NCBI GenBank assembly: GCA_001600455.1
Contig: BCKC01000007.1
Coordinates: 2,668,019 to 2,732,018 of the forward strand
Source of the DNA: Endocalyx cinctus
Taxonomy: Eukaryota > Ascomycota > Sordariomycetes > Amphisphaeriales > Apiosporaceae
DNA length: 64,000 nucleotides
Direction: 5' to 3'
Below, in pieces: positions 49,370-60,110 of this stretch (its first letter is position 1; every line of letters begins with the position of its first letter). The notes under the pieces are model-generated. The model had not been told where the DNA came from and did no database searches. It saw only the letters and a list, made by a program, of their open reading frames with translations. The position numbers were made by a program, and so were the translations under genes.

Positions 49370-49570
49370 TATGGATAATTAAACACGTAGTAAGTCTTGC
49401 ATTTACTGTACTGTACTATTCTATACTGCGTACTATACATATATGCTACTACATACAATTCTGTTAATATGTTACCTATGTGTTAGTTACTATGTGTAGT
49501 GTATTATGGCATTACAATAATATAATACTAGGTTAAGTACTTGGTTAGTAGTATACTATGTACAGCAAAA
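49370..49570. repeat. AT-rich TACTA/TAGGTTA motif island
   Basis: Dense imperfect repeats of TACTA, TAGTA and TAGGTTA words, of a similar nature to the island at 12930. Confidence 0.45.
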
Positions 49571-50403
49571 TAGTGCAGTTGGTTACAGGAACCCATCCTA
49601 TCCATCCATTCTTTTCTTTTTTTTTTTTTTTTTTCAACTTGTCCAAGTCAGAGAGAGAGAGTGATGGGTTCGTGGCGCTTCCAATTTCCGGTCAAAGGCG
49701 CTAGTTAATAGCTGTCCTGGAGCGGTTGGTTAAACCCCTGGCTAACGTTGTCCTGTTCCTTGCAGGTTGACAACGTTACCACCGCCTTACCCCTGGACTA
49801 TGGATGAGATGAGATCTCGTATTTATGGTTGGCGGTCTAATCCAGCTTCATCGCGGAGTATGTACTCCCACACTCTAGTTTCTACGAATAGAAACTTATT
49901 CCTTGTTAGAATCTGATAGCATGAACATAGTACTTCTATCAATAATACATCTGAATTTAGTTTATCTTGCCTCCTTTTCGGGCACTCCATGTCCTGTCCC
50001 CGGTTTTTTGAATTGTCCCATGCAATTTTATGCGACACTGTACAGTCCCCTGTTCTCATTTCTATGCTGACTGGTAAAGTCCACAGAATTGATCCCCAAA
50101 ATTCACTCGATTGGCTATCTTTAGCTAAGTCATGCGAGTTCCTGTCCTTTAGGAAGACTTCAATTTCGTACGAACCGTACGGATACCGTCGTCCATTTCA
50201 CTGTCCCCATGTCATCCCAACAACCTTAGCCCTGCCAACTCTCTTTTTCCCCTTTTCGGAGCCCACAAACCATGTTATTTATTATTAACTAACTAAGATC
50301 AAGGTAGGAATAGTAGGTAGCGTTAGTGTAGTATGGCCCACACCCCGTAAAAGGGTGGTCGAGTAGACAGCCGTAAACGATGTCCCCATGCAGGTCCATC
50401 GTG

Positions 50404-50602
50404 TATATAAGTCGAATCTTCCAAGATGGATTCAGACTTTTCTTTCTCTTTCCTCCTCACCCACACTCACTCACTACTAAAAACTACCCTGACTTTTCAG
50501 TCAATTTCATTCGTTATTACATAACCTAATCACCTTAATTAATCCTCACGACAACTTTAAATCTCTTTCCCGAGTAATTTAATACCAGACAAATCAGTCA
50601 AA
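50404..50602 (+). promoter_or_regulatory. TATA box and pyrimidine-rich leader of the GPI-protein gene
   Basis: A TATATAA element at 50404-50410 is followed by a CT-rich stretch at about 50437-50475 and an A-rich segment just before the ATG. This layout is usual for strongly expressed fungal genes. Confidence 0.6.
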
Positions 50603-51353
50603 ATGAAGTTCACCATTGCTGCTGCTGCCCTTGTCGCTGGCGTTTCCGCCACCTACGACGCCTACCCCGTCTACCCGGTCGACAGCTCGTCTTCCAGCTC
50701 GGTCGTCTCTACCAGCTCCACCGCTCCCGGCTACCCTGTTGAGACTCCCTCCAGCTCTTCTGCTTCGGAGACCTACCCGGCCGTCACCTCCGCCACCTCG
50801 GCTGTCCCCACCTACCCGGTCATCGTTCCCTCCTCCAGCGTTCCCGGAAACGTCAGCTACACCACCATCGTGACCACCGCTGTTGAGACCTACTGCCCGG
50901 GTGCCACCACCCTCACCTACGGCACCAACACCTACACCGTCACTGAGGTATGTTTTTTCACTCACCACGGATTCTTTTCGGTGATCGCAAACAAAGACTA
51001 ACAAATAATTCCAGGCCACCACCTTGACCATCACTGACTGCCCTTGCACCGTCAGCGTCCCGGTCTACACCACCTCGTCGGTTGCCTGCAGCACTTGGTA
51101 AGCCCCACCAGTTAAAACAGTAAACGCGACGATCCACTAACGTGCATGAAACAGCTCTGCTCCTTCTTACCCGACCTCGGTCGCCGTCACCTCTCCCGTC
51201 TACACCAACGGTACCGTCCCTACCACCGTTGCCACCTACCCCGTCGGCACCCCCTCCACCACCCCCACCGCGATCGCCACCGCTGGTGCCTCCAAGTTCG
51301 CCCTCTCCGGCGCCGGACTTGCCGGTGTCCTCGGTCTCGCTGCCCTCCTCTAA
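50603..51353 (+). CDS. GPI-anchored Ser/Thr-rich cell-wall protein (208 aa)
   Basis: Three exons, 50603-50947, 51015-51097 and 51155-51353, with consistent phases. The first 17 residues are a classical signal peptide (Lys, hydrophobic Ala/Val core, Ala-x-Ala-like end). The mature part is rich in Ser, Thr, Pro and Val with Tyr-Pro-Val motifs. A central conserved segment has Tyr-Cys-Pro, Thr-Tyr-Thr-Val-Thr-Glu and Thr-Asp-Cys-Pro-Cys. The C-terminus is a small-residue omega region followed by a hydrophobic helix, so it is a GPI signal. The plan matches small wall proteins of the Neurospora CCG-6 type. Codon use is strongly C-ending (GCC, ACC, TCC), which suggests high expression. It is probably attached to plasma membrane or cell wall. 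Confidence 0.88.
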
Positions 51354-54300
51354 ATCAGCTCCCTAAGTTAAACGCGTTTCACGTCCCACGAAACACGAAA
51401 TTTTCTCTTTTCCTTGGGAAACGTTAATGAATCGTCATGACGGGAAAGCCTTAAACTTTGGAGTTTGATTTATGAATTGGTTTCTTTTGTCGCGGGGGTC
51501 TTAAACTTTTTAATTATAAAGAGGCGGTATATACAAAGGCAGTATCCATTTTAGAAATGGGGGGTATAAAAAAACTTTTTTTAATTGACGGTATACGGTT
51601 AATTATCTCTTGCATCGCATCGTGGGCGTCTTGTGGATTTCGCATGACAGGGCCACGTCTGCAGGATTTTTTTTCTCTCTTCATTTTGATTCTTGTAACT
51701 TCTTGTCTCGGTGTCAAACGGACAATCAACTAATCTCGCCACGGAGGATTGCTACGAAGTGTGCGGTCTGAACCCAAATCCCGGTTTGGAAATGGATAGT
51801 TTCGTGGAGGATTTTTGGTTTCGGGATGGAGGATCGGTTTTCTTATTCTTTTTATCCCTTGCGGAAAATCCTTTGACAAAGCAAAAATCAAACCATTATT
51901 TTCAACCTTATCAGCCATTTGTCCCTTCGTTTCGCCCAGGAGATTACCAGACCTTTTTCTCTTCGTGTTTTTTGACTTATCCTTCTTTGTACAAATTTTT
52001 GAAGCGAGTTGTCAATAATCGCGACCTCGCCTCGATTTACTGTTGCTCACTTTGGATCGCAGGGGAGGAAATATCGCTTGAGGACATATTTACCAGTCTA
52101 TTCGTATAAAACCCCTTTGTCATATAAATCGCTGGATGTTTTATTGGTTCCCTGTCAAGAAGCTTACTCTCCAGTGTTCAGTGGAGTCTCTTGTACCTTT
52201 AGTTCAATAGGCAAAGCAGACATTGCTAGGAAACCAAGTTTTGGTCTGGCACTTACATCTTCCTTTTCACCTTCCTGACTCTTTTGTGTGATTGTTTCAT
52301 GTAGTCGATGTAGATGACATAAATGTCTGTGAAGAGTGAACATTTTTAACATGACGATAACATAGTTCGTAGATTTTGATAAACAAGTCAACTATCTGTA
52401 TCGTGCATTCAGATCGTAGCAACGAACATCTCTTGACCGTCTCGGTTCATTACCAGGGGCTCATTGTCTGCGTCTTCGATGAGGTAGCGGGAGCATGTTT
52501 GACAGTGATTGATATCAGATCTAGCACAAATCTACCGCCCACACGTAGGTCGCGGCTCGGTACTCGCCCGGATCGACCTGTCCAATATCTTGGTACCTAT
52601 GTGAGTGATGAACGGTGATCTGCAATGCGTGAAGGCAAGATCAACCTCGGAGGAAAAACTATGATCGACCGCTGATCGGGACCACCAAGGCCGGCATTGA
52701 TACCTGAACCTGTTGGAAGTGGTAGATCAGGGAATAGGTATATTAAAGCTACGGTGCCCTAGGCTATGCATGTCTTCAATTTAGTTGTTGTGTGTTCGCT
52801 TTTACGCCATTTATGTAGATGAAGGCATTCAGATCCCTCTTATCAGACGGTTCACTGGCAGAGTAGAGATAGACGTGTATATTGCACCCACTTCTCCTCC
52901 TATAAGGCTTGATACTGTTGATACGTATGTTTCCCTTATCTACACATGTAACAGAGCACAACGCCAGGAAAACAATGTAAAAAACCAGCGCAATCTCATT
53001 ATCTATGTATGTGTAGAAGCAAGCATTTTTAATACACTTAAATAAACCATTTCCTGCCAATCCCGGGCCACCGCCCCTTCCTATGTAGACTTACTCTCAG
53101 ACTGGCACTTTTATCCGTGCAAGCCTACATTGCCCGCGTATGAGCACCCAAGCGTCGTCAAACGACATTCAACATTGCTATAGTCCAGTCAGAGCTCGGC
53201 AATACTATTTTTGAGAAAAGACATGTTCAAGATTTGCTACGTGAAATCTCGGGTTTTGGCATATATGAAATTATCCGAGACAAGACGATTCATTCCCTGC
53301 GTAGAAGATCTCGGCTATAGTAGATTAGAGAAGTGAAGAATCAGTTCAATACTCAGAACCCAGACACATGTAATACGGACGTACTGTAAGCCCCAAACCT
53401 GGCAACCGCGATATTTCCGTGGTGGTGGTATACAAGAAAGCGCCTGTAATCATCACGAGGTATTTTTTTTTTCGGGTTTACGACGTCAGCCAATCGGTAT
53501 TACCAATTCAAAGCCGCCCAGGTTAGAAACGTCTACTCGGCAGCTTGGTTGACATCATCCAGAAAGTAGTCGCAAATCAGACTCTGGGATAATGAGTGCT
53601 TGCTGTTGTGATACATAACACAGAGCTGAAAGAACTTAGGCGCTTGACTTCACTCATATTATTGCAATTTTGCTTCTCGAGACTTTAAGCGCTTTGTTTA
53701 GTCGCGTACATATATTATTGACAATTCTAAATATATGTATGTGTGCAGTTTATATACTCGGCCGTAAGAACAACAATTTTCACGATTGATATTATATATG
53801 ACGTACACTAAAATAAATTCTTAACCTGCATAGTTACTTGAGTACTTAAATGGAAATAGACAATGCAGGCATAAATCTTAAACACCAGTAAAGCCCGCTC
53901 AATTGCCGGCACCTACGTATGACGAAGGCGTCGTCCGCGGTTAACAAAGTCTCCGGGGTGCCCATACTCTCTATTATCAAAATGTTGAGATTATGGAGAA
54001 ACTATTATTTTACGACCAACTTCATTCGGAGTCGGTCGTTGATAATAATTAATAATATCGTTGACGGTTCCCAGGTTCCGATTATTCTGATCTGATAGTA
54101 CGCCAATGAGGAGAAGATCCCCCCTCTTCTCGTCTTCTTATCTCTTGCCGGAGAGGGACAGGGGGGAGTGCAGGGAGTAATGGGATCCAATTATAATTAC
54201 TGTCGTATCATGTAAACTCTCCAGGAAATTATTTATTGTGTATCTCCCCGTGGAACAATGAATCTGCATTTATTTTGTTGATTGAAATACTCTGTTCCTA

Positions 54301-54406
54301 GAAATTTAGATGTTGTCGTTGTTATTACCCTATTAACATCTTTTTTTTTTTTTTATTGGAAAAGGTCCCTAGCGTCCGTTCTTTCGTACGTTAGTGATTA
54401 CGAAAA
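51354..54406. other. 3-kb gene-poor region
   Basis: No gene supported. Short frames with Phe/Ser composition (for example near 51711-52278) lack ATG context or motifs. AT-rich DNA near 53700-53830. The right end carries the promoter of the MFS gene. Confidence 0.5.
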
Positions 54407-56629
54407 ATGTCCGAAAGTCAGAGCCAAGACGCCACGACCCCGCCGGCATCGAGCCCGAAGGCCGATCCTGAGAAGGCGGAGTATTCGGTCAGCGCGGATG
54501 TCGAGGCCATGCGCAAGCACGTGGTCGACAATGACCCGGACGATGCTTTGAAGCTGGTTATGGCCCACGAGGGCGAAGTCCTCGAGATGAGTCCGGAGGA
54601 GGAGAAGAGGCTGCTAAGAAAGATCGATTTCCACATTATGCCGCTGCTCTGTGTAATTTACGGGCTCAATTTCCTAGACAAGACGACGCTATCGTATGCT
54701 TCTGTCATGGGCATTAAGGTAAGTGAGAGTAATTTATTATTATTATTATTATTATTACGAATGTCAAATTATCGAATTGCCCGATTTTACTAATACATAT
54801 TTTTGTTACCCTCACACAGAATGATATCAACATAGGAGGTACGTACAGGAAAAAATACAATAAAATATTCAATTCAAAGAGTTCAGACTCAATTGACACG
54901 TATGATTTAAAATCCAGTGAGTCAATATAATTGGGTGGCCTCGGTCTTCTACTTTGGCTACCTTGGTTGGGAATGGCCGACGAACCGCCTTCTTCAACGT
55001 TTTCCCCTAGCCAAGTACTCTGCCTTCAACGTCATCGCATGGGGTGCCACTCTTACGCTCCTTGCCGCAGTGAAGGTAAGTTTGATCTCAGAGCAATAAT
55101 GCCCGATATGAAATCGAAGTTACGATTGCTGAAGTCTTCTAAGAACTACGGCGGTGCTATAACCGTGCGCTTCTTCCTCGGCGTATTTGAAGCGGCAGTC
55201 AGGTAAGTCCTTCGCCCCTATTTCTATTAGCCATCGGATGTCACCTCCTTCGCTTTTTGTCCCGCTTTATTAACACCTCTCTCTCTCTAATAAACAGTCC
55301 CGGCTTTGCCCTATTCACCTCACAGTGGTACACGGTCAGCGAGCAAGGGTCGAGAGTGGGGTGGTGGTTCAGTTTCAACGGATGGGCGCAGATCATCGGA
55401 GCGGCCGTCGCGTACGGGATCGCGGTCGGCACCGAGCGACACCCTTTACTCATCGAGGGGTGGCAGCTCGTCTTCCTCGTCACCGGGGGATTTACCATCA
55501 TCATGGGCTGCTTCTTCCTGTACGCCATGCCCGACAGCCAGCTTAACGCCCGATTCCTGACCGAGCGGGAGCGCATTCTCGCCGTCGAGCGCATCCGCGT
55601 CAACCAGCAGGGAGTTGGTAATAAGCACTTCAAGTGGTACCAGTGCAAGGAGGCGTTGACTGACCCTATGATCTGGGGGTTCGTCGCCTATAGCTTCTTC
55701 TCTTCTATTCCTAACGGTATGTTTGGAAACAATATTCCCTCCCCTTGCTCCGTTGACGTCCAAGTGGTGATGATTATTGGCATGGGAGTATTAACATGGG
55801 TTCCTATTTAGGCGGTATCACCAATTACTTCTCCCAGCTGATTGTTTCCTTCGGCTTTGACAACACCCAAGCCTTACTCCTCGGAGCTCCGGGAGGAGCC
55901 ATTCAGGTGATCACACTTCTCATCTGTGGGCATTTTGGAGACAGATTCAAGAATCGCATCGTAAGTTTTTATTTCCCCATTTATTTATTTATTTTTCTTC
56001 TTCTTTTTCCGTTTACGCTGGTTCGGGTGAGGGGAGAAAGACGAGTACCTTAACACTGTGATGAACCCATTTGTTTGATTATTGACGATTTTATCTTCTA
56101 GGTATTTGGTGGCAGTGGTCTCTTGATCGCCATCTTAGGATATTTCTTAATCCGCCTGCTGCCCCAGGAGAACACGGGCGGACGACTGGCGGGTTATTAC
56201 CTCACCAACGCGGCATCTTGCGGCTTCGTCGCCCTGCTCGGACTGATCTCAACCAACGTGGCTGGTTGGACCAAGAAGACTACTTGCGCAGCGATGTATT
56301 TCATTGCTTATTGCGTTGGTAATGTTAGTATAATTATATTTCTTCATCTATAAATTGGTGACACATATTCTAACAAGCGATAAAAATAGATTATCGGTCC
56401 TCAAGTTTTCCGAGCGAACGATGCGCCCCTGTTTCACAACGCGATCACCGTGGTCCTCGTCACCTGCTGGATCGCGTTTGGATCCCTTGTATTCGTATAC
56501 TTTTGGTGCAAGCGTCAGAACGCGCTTAAGGCTGCAGTTCGGAACAGTCCAGGCTATAGTAAGGTGGTTGGCCAGGAATTTATGGATCTAACGGATCGTG
56601 AGAATCCCGAATTTGTATACGCCCTATAA
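54407..56629 (+). CDS. MFS transporter, anion:cation symporter (Dal5/allantoate permease-like, 525 aa)
   Basis: Eight exons: 54407-54718, 54820-54838 (a 19-nt micro-exon), 54918-55075, 55144-55202, 55298-55716, 55812-55960, 56102-56323 and 56390-56629. Phases agree and give 525 residues. A polar N-terminus of about 75 residues is followed by twelve expected helices with family signatures. These are Asp-Lys-Thr-Thr-Leu in loop 1, Ala-Ser-Val-Phe-Tyr-Phe-Gly-Tyr-Leu, the Arg-Phe-Phe-Leu-Gly-Val-Phe-Glu motif, and Gly-Gly-Ala-Ile/Gly-His-Phe-Gly-Asp in helix 7-8. The acidic C-tail ends Phe-Val-Tyr-Ala-Leu. It is a plasma-membrane symporter for organic anions such as allantoate, nicotinate, pantothenate or dipeptides. 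Substrate not resolvable. It is the plus-strand gene facing the ATP-grasp gene, about 460 bp between stops. Confidence 0.92.
54734..54757. repeat. (TTA)n microsatellite in an intron
   Basis: Tandem TTA units inside the first intron of the MFS gene. Confidence 0.7.
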
Positions 56630-57086
56630 GAAGTAATTTTTATTATTACGTGAGAACAACAAATCAAGATTAGAGAGCCAATCCAATCATACTTAATTAT
56701 CTAGAGCGAGATTATAAGACTAGCTTAGCCCCTTTGTTGATCCATTCAACTATTTTCCACACTTCCACACTTCCACACTCTTTCCCTCTTTATCCCAAAA
56801 AAAAAAAAAACTACAGGACTCGAATAATTAATATTCAAATTCAAAGAGTTTTGACATGAAGAGTATAAAATAGACGACCTGCGCCTATGTTGTCTATATT
56901 TCTAAGTATCTATCTATCTAAGGAATGCAATCTATGGCCATGTCTATCTCGTCTATAATTCCTGTACTATCCGCCCACAATCTATAATATCATATGCTCC
57001 TCTATTCCATACTCCAACCCAAATGCATAAAATCTATATTTGTTTTACAATAACTCCTACAAGAACCCCTCAGAGTCCTAAATCTT
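56630..57086. other. spacer between convergent genes
   Basis: 3' flanks of the MFS gene and the ATP-grasp gene. A short ACACTTCC duplication near 56757-56776 and an A tract near 56796-56810. No gene seen. Confidence 0.6.
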
Positions 57087-59161
57087 TCAAATGAATCTAT
57101 ACTGAATTTCCTCTCGAATAATATCGGCCTTCAGCAAAGCATCTCGTCGCGACACGGTCGAGTGGACGTTGAAGTAGGCGAGGAAAGTGTACGTGCCCGA
57201 GCTGGGATGCGGGACCCGCTGTCCCTTCTTCAGCAGACAACCGCGACGGCCGACGTTATCGACCAGATCGGGGCGTCGGGTCAGGAGTTCCTCGCAGACG
57301 TCATCCGAATCGAAGATCCCCTCGCAGCCTCCCTCGCGGTCGAAATCGGCCGTGACGAGGACCAACACGCCCGTGTGCTGAACGCCTCGGGGGAAGGGAC
57401 GGCATAGGGCGCGCACGCGGTCCTTGTCCCCGGTCGCCAAAAGCAGGGAGATGCCCCAGTAGTCGACCCCGTACGCCGACTCGATCGACGGGCTGGCGAT
57501 GAGGCCCGGAGGACGCGGGTTGATCTCGATGATCCACGGCATGACCGGCTTCGAGTACCGTTCGGATTTGGTCGGGATGTATAGGTCAACGACGTTGTCG
57601 GATCGGGAACGACGGTAGGCGGCAGACGATCCGTCGATCCTCGCCTCCACGTGCATGATACCGGTGGTGAACCCGAGCCGAAGAACGGTGTTCTTGACGG
57701 CTTCCCTCAGCGTGTCCAGCTCGGCAGACGGTAGAGCCGAAGGGAATACCATGTTGGTCTCGTGGAAGGAAGAATGCTGCGAGACCGGAACTTCACCGTC
57801 GGTGTCGATGGCGTCGGCACCTTTGGGGAAATCGTCGCAGACTTCGCAAAAGATGACCTCCCCGTCCACCAGCACCATGTTGATATCGACCTCGGGCCCG
57901 TCGCAATACTTTTCGATCAGAAACTCGGTGTAAAAAGTACCACCGATCATCTGGACGGCGTTCGGAATCTCGGCTGCGCTGTCCACGCGCACGACTCCTT
58001 CGGAATTCAGTCCTAGGCACGGCTTGAAGATCAGCGGGTACGTGAGGTTCTCCCTGGCCACGATATCAAGCGCCTCGGCCGCCGTACCCGCCCTGAACGT
58101 AGCCCTCCCTTCGGACAAGCCTAGCCTGTGCTTATCGGTCGCGACCGCGTACGCTTCGGCGGGCTGATAGGCGAGCCCGAGAAGGGCCGCAACCTCGCTG
58201 ACGGCCACGTGAAACGACTCGACGAACGTGACGATGCCGTCGAACCGCTTCCCGTACGAGCGCAGCAGCGTCGCGATCCTTTCCGGCATGTCCTTCCCCG
58301 GAGGCTTGGTCCACCAGGACTCGTGAGCCGGCAGGAACGCCTCGTACCAGTCCGAGAACTCGGCCCGTTCCAGCCAGCTTCCGGCCCGGTCCACCACCAC
58401 CAGGTCGATCCCGAGCTCCGCCGCGGCTCGGCACGCGAACTGCGTGTACCCGCCGCCGGAAGGGTCCTGGCCGCTGCTCCCGATCAGGGCGAGACGCTTG
58501 CGCGGGATCGGCGGGGTCGAGATCCAGGTTAGGGCCATCTTGTCGTCGAAGTCGTCCTCGACGTCTCGGCGGAGTTTGACGAATCCTTCGAAGGAGCCGT
58601 TGGATTCCCCCGCTTCTCCTACCCCGGGCTTGAAGAGGACGCCGGCGGCCGCGGCTTGGAGCATGTCGGCGAGAGAAGATGACTCGACGTCGACCACGTT
58701 TCCGGTGAAGACCTGGAGCGGGCTCGAGAACGTCGTCACCTTCTTGACGTATTGGTTGTCCCTGAGCCGGGAAGAGAACACGTCGGAGCGCATGATGGTG
58801 CCCCATTTTACGAGAGGGATGACGAGCCTAGCGATCGTAGAACCGGCTTCTCGGCTAGCTTGAAGACAATGCATGAGGAACTCGGTCATAGCTTGAGATC
58901 CAAGAACCTCGGCATTGATAATTCCAGCACGGTCTCCATTCAGTTGATGTGTTTTCGATGAGAAACAAATATCGATCACTTGGATCTCAGTGCTACACGT
59001 TGAAGAGAACTTCATCACTGGAGTAGTAAGCCATTGGCACGAGACGGAGGCTGTTATATTACAGTCAGTAAACCATTTCCCAGGATAATGAATCCGGATT
59101 AGAGAAAGGGGGGTATACCATGGTCTCCCCACGCCAAGATTTGACTTCGTTCGGTTGCCAT
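57087..59161 (-). CDS. ATP-grasp ligase, amino-acid/carnosine-synthase-like (668 aa)
   Basis: Two exons, 59161-59119 and 59050-57087, joined in phase 1. Reading on without the splice would start at a GTG in another frame. Residues about 1-215 are a domain I do not recognise. From about 220 on there is a Rossmann-like pre-ATP-grasp part (Lys-Arg-Leu-Ala-Leu-Ile-Gly). The ATP-grasp fold then covers about 330-620. It shows Ala-Thr-Asp-Lys with a downstream Arg, a Phe-Lys-Pro then Asn-Ser-Glu-Gly-Val loop for ATP, the Glu-x-Asp strand of the Pro-Glu-Val-Asp-Ile-Asn motif, and Glu523-Ile-Asn525-Pro-Arg-Pro-Pro-Gly for magnesium. This pattern fits carboxylate-amine ligases such as L-amino-acid ligases and carnosine synthases, which form amide or peptide bonds via acyl phosphate. 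Cytosolic. The upstream neighbour on the same strand is an acyl-CoA synthetase. Confidence 0.85.
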
Positions 59162-60110
59162 TGCTTTTTTTTTATTTAAATTTTTGACTGGAAGATGTGT
59201 TGTGATTTATAAAATTGAGCTTGAGGATGTAGATGGCGAGTTGAATATCGTATTTCGTAGACATTTTCAGCATCTCGTCGGCTACTCTTTATATCCACCA
59301 TCTTGACTCTGTCTCATATTTTGAAATTGTATTGCTTCTAATGATTGTGTAACTCTCAAAGAGGATTTCACATTACGGAATCTTGATTTTGACTGCATTA
59401 GGATGAATGGTGCGTTTTATCTCGTGTATATCGTAAACGTAGTGGAGCCCCTTTTTTAGTTTTGTGCTATGTAAGCTGACTCAAGACTCACACCTCAGAT
59501 TCAGCCCTATCTATGTATGATGAGGCACACACAAGGCATATAGACGCGCTTCAGAATTGGAATGGTCCTTTATATCGCGTTAAAAATGAATGGGACTTTA
59601 AACAAATAAATGTCTTTTTTTAGTCATCTAGTCAATTGGCCCTCCTGATAGGTCAGATGAGGTACGACGGAGAAGAACACATCCATATTCGAAGGCTTCA
59701 AAATCTGCCCTTCCCCACGTGGAAAATTACGAAGCGGCATATTTCGCACCACTTTTACGTCCCTTGCATGCATTTGCAGCCGCGGGAGATGGCATTGCTG
59801 AATACCATACCTTTGGGTCCAAAACACTTAAAATGGATCGCCGAAGATGTAATACGAATTGAATTCAGTTAGCAACCACCAATAATGATGGGAATTCGAC
59901 AATTTGACGTCAACATTGTGGGTTTTTTTTTAGCCATTATACTTCTTACAGAATAAAGATGCGTATGAACGGAGAATTTCACCACGCTAACAAGTCAAAC
60001 GCCTTACCAATAGGATTATTCAATTATAAATCCGAGAGTTATCAGCCCCGTCATGTTCGCCTAACCCACGAGACTAAAGGTATCGTAATAGAAACATCTA
60101 TGTTGTCTAT
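59162..60110. other. spacer between ATP-grasp and acyl-CoA synthetase genes
   Basis: ATP-grasp promoter and synthetase 3' flank, both on the minus strand. An open frame of 78 codons near 59636-59872 (+) and its antisense partner show no known motif and are not called as genes. Confidence 0.55.

Larger units (their letters stand above)
45592..50602. other. 5-kb gene-poor region
   Basis: No gene is supported. Frames of 60-100 codons on both strands overlap and lack motifs. A CTGG/TAGC tandem lies near 48350-48372, T tracts near 48919-48934 and 49617-49634, and a TAGGTA/ACTATG-rich island at about 49370-49570. The last 200 bases are the promoter and leader of the GPI-protein gene. Confidence 0.5.

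Noticed and set aside
51711..52109. 132-codon open frame
   Set aside because: No ATG near its start, Phe-rich composition, no motif.
59636..59872. 78-codon frame between the two ligase genes
   Set aside because: No ATG at the frame start, an antisense frame of similar length, and no recognisable domain.
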